Source: Cervus elaphus
Taxonomy: Eukaryota > Chordata > Mammalia > Artiodactyla > Cervidae
Direction: 5' to 3'
Assembly: GCF_910594005.1 (NCBI RefSeq)
Contig: NC_057835.1
Location: forward strand, 51,732,001-51,796,000
DNA length: 64,000 nucleotides
Positions 46,105-58,440 of this stretch are shown here, piece by piece. The notes beneath the pieces were generated by a model that was given only the letters and a program-made list of their open reading frames with translations, made no database searches and was not told the origin of the DNA. Position 1 is the first letter of the stretch; each line of letters opens with the position of its first letter. Position numbers and translations under genes: made by a program.

Positions 46105-46250
46105 TTCCAGTTTTACTGTGATATGATTAACATACAGCACTATATAAGTTTAAGATGTATAGCCTAATGATTAAATTTACACACATCATGAAATGTTTAC
46201 AAGTTTAGTGAATATCTATCATCTCATATAGATGCAAAATTTTCTAAAAC
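46105..46250 (-). mobile_element. old L1 3' UTR fragment, antisense
   Basis: 'ttttactgtgatatgatt', 'aacatacagcactatataag' and 'tgattaaatttacacac' are the reverse of the 3' tail shared by older L1 families. Short remnant. Confidence 0.55.
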
Positions 46251-46502
46251 ATTTACAATGAATATTTTTTAATTTATAAAAACTATTAAATAAATGTTTT
46301 CTACATTTGAGATTTCAAAATATTTTAAAAGTTAGGTCCTGTAAAAATGTTAAAAATTTCTATTTATATTCTAAGAATAACACAAAGTCTAATACTATTA
46401 ATAGTCTATTTATAAAGATGTTTAGATAACAGATGTTAATCTGTCAAATTTATTGAACTAATTAGGCCAATGTGAAAAATATACATAAGATATATCTTAT
46501 CT

Positions 46503-47412
46503 GTTCAGTTCATTCACTGTCATGTCTGACTATTTGCAACCCCATGGACTGCAGCACACCAGGCTTCCCTGTTCATCATCAACTTCCAGAGCTTGCTCAA
46601 ACTCACGTCCATTGCACGGGTGATGCCATCCAACCATCTCATCCGCTGTCCTCCCCTTCTCCTGCCATCAATCTTTCCCAGCATCAGGGTCTTTTCCAAT
46701 GAGTCAGTTCTGCTCATTAGGTGACCAAAGTAATGGAGTTTCAGCTTCAGTATCAAATCCTTCCAATGAATATTCAGGACTGATTTCCTTTAGGATTAAC
46801 TGGTTTGATCTCCTTGCAGTTCAGGGGACTCTGAGTCTTCTCCAGCACCACAGTTCAAAAGCATCAATTCTTTGGCACTCAGCTTCCTTTATAGTCCAAC
46901 TCTCACATCCATACATGACTACTGGAAAAACTATACCTTTGATTAGATGGACCTTTGTTGGTAAAGTGATGTCTCTGCTTTTTAAAATGCTGTCTAGTTT
47001 GGTCATAGCTTTTCTTCTAAGGAGCAAGCATCTTTTAATTTCATGGCTGCAGTCATCAGCTGTAGTGATTTTGGAGTCCAAAAAAATAAAGTCTCTCACT
47101 GTTTCCAATGTTTCCCCCTCTCTTTGCCATGAAGCGATGGGACTAGATGCCATGATCTTATTTTTTTAAGTGTTGAGTTTTAAGCCAACTTTTTCACTCT
47201 CCTCTTTCACTTTCATCTAGAGGCTCTTCACTTCCTCTTCACTTTCTGCCATAAGGTTGGTATCATCTGTGTATCTGAGGTTATTGATATTTCTCCCAGC
47301 CCTCTTGACCCCAGCTTGTGCTTTATCCACACTGGCATTTCACATGATGTACTCTGCATATAAGTTAAATAAGCAGGGTGACAATATACAGCCTTGACAT
47401 ACTTCTTTCCCA
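46503..47412 (-). mobile_element. BovB LINE, 5'-truncated (~0.9 kb)
   Basis: Antisense copy from the 3' terminus ('gttcagttcattcactgtc') to the start of the RT palm region ('gacaatatacagccttgac'). It keeps C-terminal coding sequence in at least two frames (46520-46756 and 46821-47153). The plus-strand 156-codon frame over it is a shadow. Confidence 0.93.
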
Positions 47413-47417
47413 ATTTC

Positions 47418-47605
47418 TTATATGTATAGTATTGATATATATTTAATATATACATATATATGTATCTGAATTTATCTAGTAATTTATTTGAATTACCTAG
47501 ATCAGTGTGAAAATATATAATGGATACTCCATATATAATATATAAAATATGTTATATATAATATGTATTATAGATATATTAAATATATATTTAATTTATT
47601 TTAAG
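47418..47605. repeat. TA/ATATAT-rich low-complexity tract
   Basis: Irregular TATA/ATAT runs directly beyond the BovB truncation point. No unit is long enough to call a clean microsatellite. Confidence 0.85.
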
Positions 47606-48944
47606 ACTGGCTAAATCTTTGGAGATCAGTTACTCCAGACTTTACAACAACTGTGGGTTTACTTGAGATCTTTTCAAGCTTGGAAGGTTATGTGTGGGCT
47701 TCTGATTCTAAGTTAAATAACAAAATAAATAAACTTTAAATAAAGAAAGAAACAGTATTTATCATGGAGAATACTATTGGTCAATTACACATATGAGATA
47801 GACAAGGAAAAGATCCAGTTTTCCTTAAAAGTACATTCCTAAAGATTGGGATGACAGAATCATTTTAGAAATGGTCAGACAGAGGCAAAGAACCTGGTAG
47901 AACAGTTTCAACAAAAGCAGCCAACAAAAGATACCCAGGGCCAAACACTTCATTTTTTTTAATATTCTCAGCATTATGGATATTTATTATCCACGGATAT
48001 AATAACCATGGGGCTCACAACCATGAAGAAAATGTTACACCAGATGGAGAAATCTGAACTCAAGAAATTGATCAGTGTCAATTACATGACATCTGTGAAA
48101 ACAATTTTCAATTAGGAACGTCCCATATCAGTGTGATTCTACTGTTTCAAGTTACATAGACTCAATTTTGCTATACTTACTTCCAGAGATTTCCTAGAGA
48201 TTGGGATATACCTTGGGATCTCTCCTTTGCAAAGACTTCTCCTAATACCCTTCAAATGATCTTTCATTCTACTTTCCAGAGAAAATTGAGGCTATCATTT
48301 TCTACTCACCACTACAAAACTATAAAGGTACTAGAATCTAACCTATCATTACAGTTTTTACTTTATGCATACATTATTTTTTCACCTTCATAAAGATAAT
48401 TTCCCCGCTGTGCTTTAGACATATCTCCTCCAGATCCCCGCCAAGTATCAATGTCCTCTAAGCTGAATCCTCTTCAGTAGTATGTAAATATGCTCATTTC
48501 TTCAAACTCCCCAAACTCTCCTTAATTCCGTATTCTTTTCTTTCTTTATAAACTTTATAATTCATTTCCCCTTAACAGCCAAACATTAAAAAACTCTCAA
48601 ATTTTGTTCTGATTTCACTTGCTTCTCAACTTACTGAAAGTTGATTCTTATTCCACCACTGCTGAAGTAGTTCTCCTTAAAGTTAGCAATTCTATGATGC
48701 TAAATCCAAAGAACAGTTTTCAAAATCGGTCTGACTTAATTCTCAGTGGTATTCAGTATTGCATTCTCCCATGGGCTTCCATTGTACTGCACTTTTCTGG
48801 TAGTTTTATTTATACTCATCTGGCAATTCTTTGTCAATCACTCTTGGCAGTTCATTTTCCTCTAGCTGGTAATTAAATATGTATTTTACCATAGTAATTG
48901 TTAATATTTTTGTAGCAGAAGAAAAAGCATTAATTCTAAATTCA
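47606..48944. other. unassigned sequence
   Basis: About 1.3 kb, no element recognised. An 85-codon plus frame (48619-48876) has no known domain and no splice support. Confidence 0.4.
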
Positions 48945-49220
48945 GTTCTATCTCAATTCTAACCCAGATTCATACTCACTAACCATGGGCCAATGGGTCC
49001 ATTAACAAGCTACTTATCTTTTTGAATCATAATTTAGTTAATATATAATGAAGAGACATTTATCACCAGGTATTTATCAAGTCAGAAGGATCTAGGTTAA
49101 AATAGGCAACAAAATCAACAATGATCCTTCATTCTTACGAAGCTTATAGTCCAGCAGAGGCAATAAATATATCAAGCTAATATAGAAATTTAAAAAAATG
49201 ATATTCTAGTTAACATGCCA
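48945..49220. repeat. diverged MIR/L2-like segment
   Basis: 48945-49050 follows antisense MIR order ('attctaacccagattcat', 'agctacttatctttttgaa'). 49110-49200 contains the L2-like 'cgaagcttatagtccagc'. Both are weak. Confidence 0.35.
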
Positions 49221-50431
49221 TTGTTTGAATTAGACATATGTAAAATATCCTATAAAATAATCAATACAATGTTGTTATGCTTTTAACTTCTATATTAAAA
49301 TCTATTCTGCTGCACAGAGTGGATATCTTATTGCAAGCATCTGGAAAGTGTGTATAGTCACAAGGAATTGACACCCTTACTTTGACGGCTTAACTCAGTG
49401 GAAGCCATCAGCACCTCTCAGATTCTAAATATATATTCACACAGGTGTGAGAGCACATTCATACATGTACATTAACACACTTACAGATAGAGAATACTGC
49501 TGAAAACATTCAGAGCTCCTTTTTGTCATGTCAAATTACTTAGCTTGTTCTCGTGCATATTTTCTATCAACTCACTTTTCCTGTGTTTATTTTCTGTATT
49601 CAATTTAAGAGATCCTCTAGTAAAGCCATAATAAACTTTGTGAACTTTGTAACATAAACTCCTTTATGAATTCTAAAACAATATGAAATCTCTACGTTCT
49701 TTTCAAACATAATATCAAATCACATGTCTTGGTGTATGCTCTGAAACCACAATTCCATGCACAATATTTGGATTAAATCTCTTGGTGGTATCTGGCTACT
49801 TCCGATTCTTACCATGGAGAGTCTCTTGGTGATAAGCCTTTTATGTCGGAACCACAAAAAGAAACAAATTTAACCACTCTTATAGTTAAACACACTATTA
49901 CATAATAGACACTAGAGAAGAGCAATAAACTTTTGAATTCTAAAACTAGAATGATATATTTTTGGCAAATGGCAGAGCTTTATGAACCCAAACATTCTCA
50001 GTATTGCAACTTATTTTAACATAGTATAATATACTTGTACTTCTGCCAAAACAAGAGTTCCTGAATCATTCTGATCAGCTATCAACTATAAATTCTGACA
50101 ATGGAATAACCACCAGTCTCCTTCTTCCTTTGTGCGGTGCTGACATATTTAAGTATTCAAGCGGTCGTTCATTACATGAGCTAGCTCTATGAATTCAGGC
50201 TTCCAAGACACTGTAGTGACATCTTTTAATGTGCTCACTTGAGTAATGTTTTCCTTTGCACATCATTTATTTAGCCTTTAGTGTTTTCAGGTGGTTCCTG
50301 TATAAAGATGCTAATAAAGTCAAGATTTTCCAACATATGTTCTTATTATCAAATGTAACAAGTAAACCAACTCTATCTGCTATTAAGCTTTAAAAAACTC
50401 AAAAAAGTACAGTATATTATTCGAGTTAGAT
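49221..50431. other. unassigned sequence
   Basis: About 1.2 kb without recognised repeats or exons. Confidence 0.4.
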
Positions 50432-50442
50432 CACAGGGCTTC

Positions 50443-50575
50443 CTAACAGGTTGGATGGCATCACTGACTCAGTGGACATGAGCTTGAGCAGACTCTGGGA
50501 GATGGTGAAGGACAGGGAAGCCTGGGATGCTGCATCTGTGCGGTTGCAAGGAGTCCAACAGGACTGAGATTGAAC
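50443..50575 (+). mobile_element. BovB 3' end inserted at a SINE head
   Basis: 'ttggatggcatcactgac' to 'caacaggactgagattg' is the last ~125 bp of BovB. The direct repeat cacagggcttc at 50432-50442 and 50576-50586 flanks it. The repeat contains the first bases of the Bov-tA, so the BovB fragment landed in the SINE's 5' end and duplicated it. Confidence 0.8.
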
Positions 50576-50577
50576 CA

Positions 50578-50780
50578 CAGGGCTTCGTAGGTGGTGCCAG
50601 GAGTAAAGAACCCGCCTTCAATGCAGAAGACGTAACAGATGCAGGTTTGATTCCTGGGTTGGGAAGATCCCTTGGAGGAGGGCAGGGCAACCCACTCCAG
50701 TTTGGTTGCCTGGATAATCCCCCGGACAGAGGAGCCCGGCAGGCTACGGTCCACTGGGCTGCAAAGAATTGAACACGACT
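50578..50780 (+). mobile_element. Bov-tA SINE
   Basis: Sense copy: 'agggcttcgtaggtggtgcc' to 'gcaaagaattgaacacgac'. Its 5' head is duplicated upstream of the BovB fragment by target-site duplication. A second SINE adjoins its 3' end. Confidence 0.9.
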
Positions 50781-50790
50781 AAAGCCACTT

Positions 50791-50975
50791 CTGCCTGCAA
50801 TGCAGGAGATCCAGGTTCGATCCCTGGGTCGGGAAGATCCCTTGGAGAAGGAAATGGAAACCCACTCCAGTATTTTTGCCTGGAGAATCCCATGGACAGA
50901 GGAGCCTGGTGGGCTACAGTCCACGGGGTCGCAAAGAGTCGGACACGACTGAGCGACTTCACTTCACTTCACTTC
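50791..50975 (+). mobile_element. young Bov-tA SINE, 5'-truncated
   Basis: It starts at 'ctgcctgcaatgcaggag' and ends in an (ACTTC)n tail. A perfect 10-bp TSD, aaagccactt at 50781-50790 and 50976-50985, flanks it. Its sequence is close to what I recall as consensus ('ggtcgcaaagagtcgg'), consistent with recent insertion. Confidence 0.95.
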
Positions 50976-51204
50976 AAAGCCACTTAGGATGCATGGTTAT
51001 ATGCAACCTAAGTACACCAATGTTGATATATTATGAAAGTATCATGTTCAACCTATTTTCCATGATATTGTCAATGTGTTTTTCTAACTTGAACTCTTCT
51101 AATTTCAGAGCATAGAAAGCCCTCTTAATTGGGAAGATACCTTGCTTTACTCCAAGCATGTATTTCTAATGGGGGTGGAAAATCTTATTCTGAAAGCCCC
51201 TGTT

Positions 51205-51425
51205 TGACAGCACTTCTAGGCACTTTTACTTATATTAACTCATTTATCTCACAACATTTGTATTGGATAGACACTATTGCTACCTACATTTTGCTAATGG
51301 GAATAATAAGGCCTAGAAACATTAAGTAAGTTTCCAAAGTCATATGGTTAGTAAATATGAGAGATTGGATTTGACAAAAATAATCAGTTTCCTGAGTCCA
51401 GTCTTTTACACACTTCAAGCCAAAT
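51205..51425 (+). repeat. MIR SINE
   Basis: Sense MIR: 'cttctaggcacttttac', 'attaactcatttatctcac', 'cctagaaacattaagtaag', 'ccaaagtcatatggttag'. One of the better preserved MIR copies in the window. Confidence 0.7.
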
Positions 51426-51775
51426 TAGTTGCTTAGTCTGTTCAGGCTTCTGTAACAAATTACCATAGACTGGGTGGCTTAAACAACAAACATTTCTCCC
51501 AGTTCCGGAACCTGTAAAGCCCAAAATCAAGATGAAAACAGACTTAATTCTTGGTGAGAATTCTGCAGGTGGCCCTCTTCTTGTCTCTTCACACATGGAG
51601 ACAGAAACACGCTCTCTTCCCACTCTTCATATCAAGGGCACTAATACTATCCTGTGGTCTCTACCCTCAGGATACTATCTCTCACAGTTCCTGTCTCCAA
51701 CTACCAGCACACTGGGGAAAAGGATTTCAACATACAAACTTTGAAGGGACACAAATGCAGTCCATAATGCTAGCC
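51426..51775 (-). mobile_element. MLT1 LTR, antisense
   Basis: Antisense MaLR LTR, near full length: 'ttagtctgttcaggcttc', 'agactgggtggcttaaac', 'aacatttctcccagttcc', 'gggcactaatactatcc', 'aatgcagtccataatgc'. Shadow frames on both strands are not genes. Confidence 0.8.
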
Positions 51776-53139
51776 AAGGGTCTCCCTTGAATTTTTCACA
51801 TTAGAACTTAACTTGGGAAAGTCTGAGTCCAAGGAAACTAGGAAGTTATATTTCCTATATGGTGGATAAAGGCAGTCTGAGATAAGGAAGCCAATGAAGT
51901 AAAAGAAAAAAGGTTTAAGAGAGTGAGAATTGAAAGCATTAACAATTTGTCCTGATTGATTCCAAGACAACCTGCACTCTAGCATTTTCTGTGGTTTGGC
52001 TGGTCAGTAAATTTCCTTTCTCCCTAGGCAACCAAAATTGGTTTTCCAATACACTTTTCTAAAATAATGTTTTCATGGTAGCAGTTAGGCTTGTTGGTCC
52101 ACTAAAAACAATGAAAGGTGTCCAGAGGTGAGGTTAGAAAGGCAATAGGAATAGCAGATAGATGTTGCAAGGTTTCATAGACCATTGTACATGCATTAAT
52201 AATATATCATGTACACTGTACATTAGGAGGAAGTTGAGGATTTTATGACTAAGTGACTAGAAGGGGAGGGGTCAGGACTATCAAATGCTATACAGTTATT
52301 ATATAAAATAAAGGCTGAAAAATATCAGAGAGATTTATTATTAACAGTTAATTTGTGGGAGCTGAGTTAGTGCAATGGTAGGTAAGATACCAGATTGCAA
52401 ACTGAGAAAAATCAAATAATAGATAAACATCTAGAAATCATGATGAAAGTCATTTCTCTCTCTCTCTTTTTTTAAGAAATATAGTTTTAAAGAAATAGAG
52501 ATAAAATTGTAGGTATAGGAGTACAGGGAATTAGAGGAGGATTCTTAAGCATAATTTTATAGAAATGGAAAATAATTTCTTACACATTTAAAAATATATT
52601 TGTCTTATAGTCACATTTCTTATATGTGTGCAGTGCACATGGCTATAATTTAACTCTGAGAAATGTAAAAATATTTCCTTGCTTTTCAGAATATTCATCT
52701 CAGGATGAGTTAAATCAGGAGCAATTTTCTGAGAACATGACTTTTTCACCTTAACAAATTATAAGGGAAATATACTTTCTTGGGTACTATCCAATATGAT
52801 TAAGATAATGAAATGTAATATCTGTGAGAACATCCATTTTCCTCTGCCTATTACTTTATGTTTCCTGAAACTCTGGCACTCCTCTAAAATGTTTGCTATC
52901 AGTTAGAGACAGAATACATTTTTAGAAATTAGTAACAATCATCAGTGACACACTCCTTTGTCTTAGTTATATGTTGTATTACCTTACATTCTCTTAGGTG
53001 ATCAATTTTTTCTAAATGATGGTAGAACACTTCATTCAAGCTCTTCCCTAAAGTTCCTTATGGTGAATGTGACATTTTAAAGCTCACTATTGTTATTTTT
53101 AAAGCAGATACATAAAAATTATTAGTTTTTCCTGAGTGG
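51776..53139. other. unassigned sequence
   Basis: About 1.36 kb, AT-rich, with a short (CT)n run near 52455. No element or gene recognised. Confidence 0.4.
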
Positions 53140-53151
53140 TGGAGATTGATG

Positions 53152-53402
53152 ACAGGTGGCTAGTGGTAAAGAACCCGGCTGCCAATGCAGGAAACTTAAG
53201 AGACATGAGTTCCATCCCTGGGTAGGGAAAATCCTCTAGAGGAAGGCATGACAACTCATTCCAGTATTCTTGCCTGGAGAATTCCATGGACAGAGGAGCC
53301 TGGTGAGCTACAGTCCATGGAGTCGCAAAAAGATGGACACGACTGAAGTGACTTCACACACACACACACACCACACACACACCCACACACACTCCTGTGT
53401 AA
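53152..53402 (+). mobile_element. Bov-tA SINE with (CA)n tail
   Basis: Sense, near full length, followed by an interrupted CA repeat (about 53356-53391) in its 3' tail. A perfect 12-bp TSD, tggagattgatg at 53140-53151 and 53403-53414, encloses both SINE and CA tract. The microsatellite therefore arrived with the SINE or grew from its tail. Confidence 0.95.
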
Positions 53403-53414
53403 TGGAGATTGATG

Positions 53415-54491
53415 GCTAAGCCAAGTAACTGCTTTCTCCTTTTATAAGAGCGAAAGACCTCTCAATTTTTTAGATGGGCACATGGCCACTCAAAGTAAAT
53501 CTTTTATTTCCCAAACTTATTTGTTCCAAGTGATTGACATGTGACTAATTTTGAGCCAACAGCACAAGTAGAAATAGTCTATGGAAGTTCCCTGGGACTT
53601 CCCTTAAATAACATGTGCTCTTTGCCTTTTTTCCTTCCTCTTCATTTCTTCCTCAGCCCTACTGTTACTATAAGGTATTATTATATTTTTAGCCATTATC
53701 ATATGCCATAAGGACAAAACCCATACCTTAGGAGTCAGAAGTAATCATCTGGAATGAGCTGGCTCCCAGATGAATTTGGGGAGCAGAGCTAACATGTCAC
53801 CCCTGAACTTTTTGTCCCTAAATTCTTGCATGAGTTAGAAGTAAATTTAAGCCATTGTTGGTGGTCTTTGCAATTTATGACTGAATTTTAAGTAATACAT
53901 CATGATTCTCATTATGAAATTTTACAACTAAGTGTAGAATAATATGCCATTTAAGCAAAATAATTTATAATTGCTATCATATTTCTACCATCAATTTCAT
54001 AGTCATATTTTAATACTTTCTTAAAAAGATTTTTTTGAAGTATTATGTACATGAAGAAAAATTTGCAATTATTAAGGGAATTTAGCTGCACCCAGATTTA
54101 GCTGTAACCTGCACCCAAATAAAGAAATAGAACATAAACAATGCACCAAAAGATTGATTCATATAAACCCTAGGCTTTAACCATTTGAAGATAAATACTA
54201 TATTGATTTCCAATAATGTTGGCTGATTTTGTTTGCTTTTGAAATGCATATATTTGGAAATGTTCTATATATAGTCTTTTTTTTAAAATAGGGGGAGGGT
54301 CTAACCTCCTTCACTCAATGTTATACTTAGGATATTTGTGAGATTTCATAAAGCAATTGCTTGTTCATTCTGACTCTTGTAGAACTTTCCATTATATGAA
54401 AAAAATAGTTAATATGGAGATATGCTACCTAGAGCTCTCTTCAAAGAAGAGCTTGCTGTTTGGCTGCTGAGAGTAGGGGTCAGCATACAGC
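53415..54491. other. unassigned; LTR-like flavour in part
   Basis: 53520-53890 contains 'gccataaggacaaaac' and 'aagccattgttggtgg' type blocks that recall an old mammalian LTR or MER repeat. I cannot name the family. The rest is unassigned. Confidence 0.3.
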
Positions 54492-54773
54492 CTCCGTGTG
54501 TGCACGTGCATGCTCAGTCATGTCTGACTCTTGATGATTCCGTGGACTATAGTCCACCAGACGCCACTGTTCATAGAATTTTTCAGGCAGGTATACTGTA
54601 GTGAGCTACTGTTTTCTACTCCAGGGGATCTTCCTGAGCCAGGGATCAAACTTGCATCTCCTGCATTGGCAGGCAGATTCTTTTTTTTTTTTTTCATTTA
54701 TTTTTATTAGTTGGAGGCTAATTACTTTACAATATGCAAGCAGATTCTTTACCACTGCATCACCTGGGAAGCC
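54492..54773 (-). mobile_element. Bov-tA SINE carrying a tiny L1
   Basis: Antisense SINE from 'gcatgctcagtcatgtctg' to 'accactgcatcacctggg'. It is interrupted near its tRNA-like head by a 52-bp L1 insertion, with its 'gcaggcagattcttt' segment duplicated around it. Confidence 0.92.
54684..54735 (-). mobile_element. 52-bp L1 3' end insertion
   Basis: T-run plus 'catttatttttattagttgg' and 'aggctaattactttacaat' are the terminal bases of bovid L1 in antisense, the same as at 37360 and 62080. A 15-bp TSD with one mismatch (54669-54683, 54736-54750) flanks it. A severely 5'-truncated insertion, younger than its host SINE. Confidence 0.94.
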
Positions 54774-55934
54774 CATACAACTTCTAGCTCTCAGCACATT
54801 CAGAGTCTGCTTTAGCTGCAGAGAGCCACTTTTTAGAGTTGGCTTGCATCTTTCACATCTTTCTCCAAGGAAGCTTGCAGCTGCTGATAGAGAAGGTCAG
54901 CGATATACAGGCCCAGCCATTTGGTCCCAATAATGGACAATCCAATGGGCAGTATTCCCTCCAGATCCCATCCTCCCCAGGGTTGGCTGAGGGTATGTCA
55001 GATCTGTATCAGAGTTCAATTCTTCTTCTTAGCAGCCATGCTTCTTTCTACTTCCTTTAACAAATCCTGATAAACCTCTTTTCTCAGTATCTGTTTCCAA
55101 ACATCCCAACCAGTGACTGCTAGGACCAAGAAAGCAGGGGATAATACGATTTCAACATTGCTCACTACTGCTTGATTGACAGTGAAGACTACCTTGTGGG
55201 TGGTAGGTGGAGCACCACCTCAGTCACAAGGTCAAAAGCTAATTAAGGAAATGTTCACAAGTAATGCATTAGGAGAATGTCACTAGTGAAAGAGAAAGTA
55301 TCAGGTATTGCAGATATATCAAGAAAAGAGTAACACTATGAAAAATGGACCCAATAGCTAGTGCTAATTGTCATTGCTCCTCTAGAAGAGTGGCTCCCCA
55401 CTAGGGATAAGTTTGCTTCTGCCTTCAACCCCTGCCATCACTTCATGATAATCATGAAAGGAGCATCATTAAACCCATCATTTCAGAAGGCTGAGGAGTT
55501 CAGAAGTAAGTCATTGTGAAATGGAAGTGGTGTACCTGGGAGAAGACCCCAGGGCCCAAACGAGCCGCATGAGCCAACAACGAAGACTCTCCAAGGCGCA
55601 CACCAAGGCTGCTTCACTTCCCTTCCTTCCACTCACACATAGTCTACTATAATACAGGATTACATCTTCAATTCTGTTCTTTTCTCATTGCACATATGCT
55701 TCTGGGTCATTCAACCTATTCAGCTTGTTTGAATTATTAATAAGGTGCAGATTGTTCCCATTTTAAAAATATCTTGCTCAAATCACTTCCTGGGTATTAG
55801 ACTATATATCAAACTATTTCTTAAACAGATGTCTTAAGGGATATTAAGACACAATATATCCAAAATGAAACCTTTAATTTTTTCAAACTAACCCTTCTCA
55901 TGTGTTTCTTTTTTAACATTTTATTTTATATTAT
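54774..55934. other. unassigned sequence
   Basis: About 1.16 kb. A short GC-richer patch near 55550-55610 is CpG-bearing but unrecognised. An old antisense L1 tail may begin near 55910. Confidence 0.35.
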
Positions 55935-56006
55935 AGTTGATTAACAATATACTATAGTATAGTAATCTCAGGGTCATTTATATAAATGACCCAGTTGATT
56001 AACAAT
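55935..56006. repeat. 22-bp palindrome within a 14-bp direct repeat
   Basis: A perfect palindrome (GGGTCATTTATATAAATGAC plus CC) at 55971-55992 is immediately followed by the second copy of agttgattaacaat (55993-56006). The first copy is at 55935-55948. The direct repeats bracket 44 bp. A Bov-tA starts right after. Confidence 0.9.
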
Positions 56007-56212
56007 GGGATTTTCCAGTAGCTCAGATGGTAAAGAATCTGCCTGTGATACAGGAGACCCAGGTTTGATCCCTGTGTCAGGAAGATCCTCTGGAGGAGGA
56101 AATGGCAACCCACTCCAGTATTCTTGCCTGGAGAATTCCATGGACAGAGGAGCCTGGCAGGTTATAGTCCATGGATTTGCAAAGAGTCAGACATGACTGA
56201 GCAAATAACACT
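56007..56212 (+). mobile_element. Bov-tA SINE
   Basis: Sense, near full length: 'gggattttccagtagctcag' to 'gtcagacatgactgagc'. It starts exactly at the end of the agttgattaacaat repeat. Confidence 0.93.
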
Positions 56213-56310
56213 GCATTCCTCATAAAGAGTGTGCTAGATTCATATGTATTTCTCATGTGTTTCTTATTCCTGTTAATGACATCTCAGTTATCTATTTACA
56301 GAAATCCTAG

Positions 56311-57368
56311 CATCAGTTCAGTTCAGTCACTCAGATCTGTCCGATTCTTTGTGACCCAATGGACTACAGCATGCCAGGCTTCCCTGTCCATCACTAACTC
56401 CTGTAGCTTGCTCAAACTCATGTCTGATGAGTCAGTGATAACATCTGATCATCTCATCCTCTGTCGTCCCACTCTCCTCCTGCCTTCAATCTTTCCCAAC
56501 TCAGGGTCTTTTTCAATGAGTCAGTTCTTCACATCAGGTCACCAAAGTATTGGACTTTCAGCTTCAGCATCAATCCTTCCAATGAATACTCAGGATTGAT
56601 TATTTAGGATTGACTGGTTGGATCTCATTGCAGTCCAAGGGACTTTCAAGAGTCTTCTCCAACATCACAGTTCAAAAGCATAAATTCTTTGGTGCTTAGC
56701 TTTCTTTATAGTCCAACTCTCGCATCTATACGTGATTACTGGAGAAACCATAGCTATGACTAGACAGGCCTTTGTCAGCAAAGTAATGACTCTGCTTTTT
56801 AATATGCTGTCTAGATGGGTCATAGCTTTTCTTCCAAGGAGCAAGTGTCTTTTAATTTCATGGCTGCAGTCACCATCTGCAGTGATTTAGGAGTCCAAGA
56901 AAATAAAGTCTGCCACTGTTTCCATTGTTTCTGCATCTATTTGCCGAAGTGATGGGACAGGATGTCATGATCTTAGTTTTTTGAATGTCGAGTTTTAAGC
57001 CAGCTTTTTCACTCTCCTCTTTCACTTTCATCAAGAGACTCTTCCATGTTCAGTTCTAACTGTTGCTTCTTGACCTGCATATAGATAACTCAAGAGGCAA
57101 ATAAGGTGGACTGGTATTTCCCTCTCTCAAAGAATTTTCCACAGTTTGTTGTGATCCACACAGTCAAAGGCTTTGGCATAGTCAATAAAGCAGAAATAGA
57201 TGTTTTTCTGGATCTCACTTGATTTTTTGATGATCCAACGGATGTCGGCATTTTGATCTCTGGTTCCTCTGCCTTTTCTAAATCCAGATTGAACATCTGA
57301 AGTTCACAGTTCACATACCGTTGAAGCCTGGCTTGGAGACTTTTGAACATTACTTTGCTAGTGTATTA
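56311..57368 (-). mobile_element. BovB LINE with internal deletion
   Basis: Antisense copy from the 3' terminus ('tcagttcagttcagtcac') to the RT region near 57365. At about 57041 it jumps from 'catcaagagactct' to 'gttcagttctaactgttgc', losing roughly 210 bp relative to the 27.2-kb copy. The lost part includes the YADD catalytic site. A minus frame at 57090-57350 holds broken RT sequence. Confidence 0.92.
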
Positions 57369-58051
57369 GAATATTAGCATAATCATGCCAATTTTCTTCT
57401 CTTCCTCAAACTCAATAATCCAATGAATTATCTGATATTTTCCTTGAGCAACACTACAAACAAGGTTCCCTCTCTGCAGACTAGATCATGTTAACATGGG
57501 AGATTGTGCTAACTGGGGGAGTTTACCTCACACCATGATCTAAACACTTAGCATTCAATCTGTAGAATGCTATTAAAATAATTTAGAACATATATTTAAG
57601 TTCAGAAACAATAATGATAAATTATCAAATATCAGAAATAAAAAGCTAACTTAAAGGTAATGTTGAAAGGTTGCTGAAGCTGAACAGATAATAAGAAGGA
57701 AAGCTAATATAAGGTTGAGAATTTAGGGATTCAAGATCCCTAAAGAGAAACTGAGACCTAGGTCTGCATGGGGTTAGACACTGTAACTGAACTTTGGTAA
57801 TACAGACAACAGCCCAAAGTAATGTTTTATCTATGAAATACAGATTTTAAAATATTGCCTTGCATACTACAAAGAGACCTGGTATTATTGATATCTAGAG
57901 TAGAACAAGAGTCTCCTGTGACTATCTTGCATTATCAAATTTGTATCATTCATGGACATAGTAGTAAAACGAAAAATATACATGAGTCAATGTGAAAACA
58001 GACACCAAACCACTAATGAAATTCATTAGTCTCATTAAAGTTAAACACAAA
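57369..58051. other. unassigned sequence
   Basis: Nothing recognised in about 680 bp between two antisense BovB copies. Confidence 0.4.
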
Positions 58052-58440
58052 AGGGCTCTTGTTGTTGTTCGGTCGTTCAGTTGTGTCTGACTCTTGGTGA
58101 ATCCATGGAATGCAGTAGACTAGCCTTCCCTGTCTTTCACCATCTCCCAGAGCTTCCTCAAACTCATATCCATTGAGTCAGTGATGCCATCCAACCATCT
58201 CATCCTCTGTCATCCCCTTCTCCTCCTGCCTTCAATCTTTCCCAGCTTCAGGGTCTTTTCCAATGAGTCAGCTCTTCACACCAGGTGGCCAAAGTATTGG
58301 AGCTACAGCTTCAGCATCAGTCCTTCCAATAAATATTCAGAATTTATTTTCTTTAGGATTGACTCATTTGATCTCCTTGCTGTCCAAGGGACTTTCAAGA
58401 GTCTTCAACACACACTTCAAAAGTATTAATCCTTCAGTGC

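Noticed and set aside
46699..47169. 156-codon plus-strand frame
   Set aside because: Shadow of an antisense BovB C-terminal region.
47418..47605. TATA-rich tract as promoter
   Set aside because: Low-complexity AT DNA with no initiator, CpG context or downstream transcript evidence.
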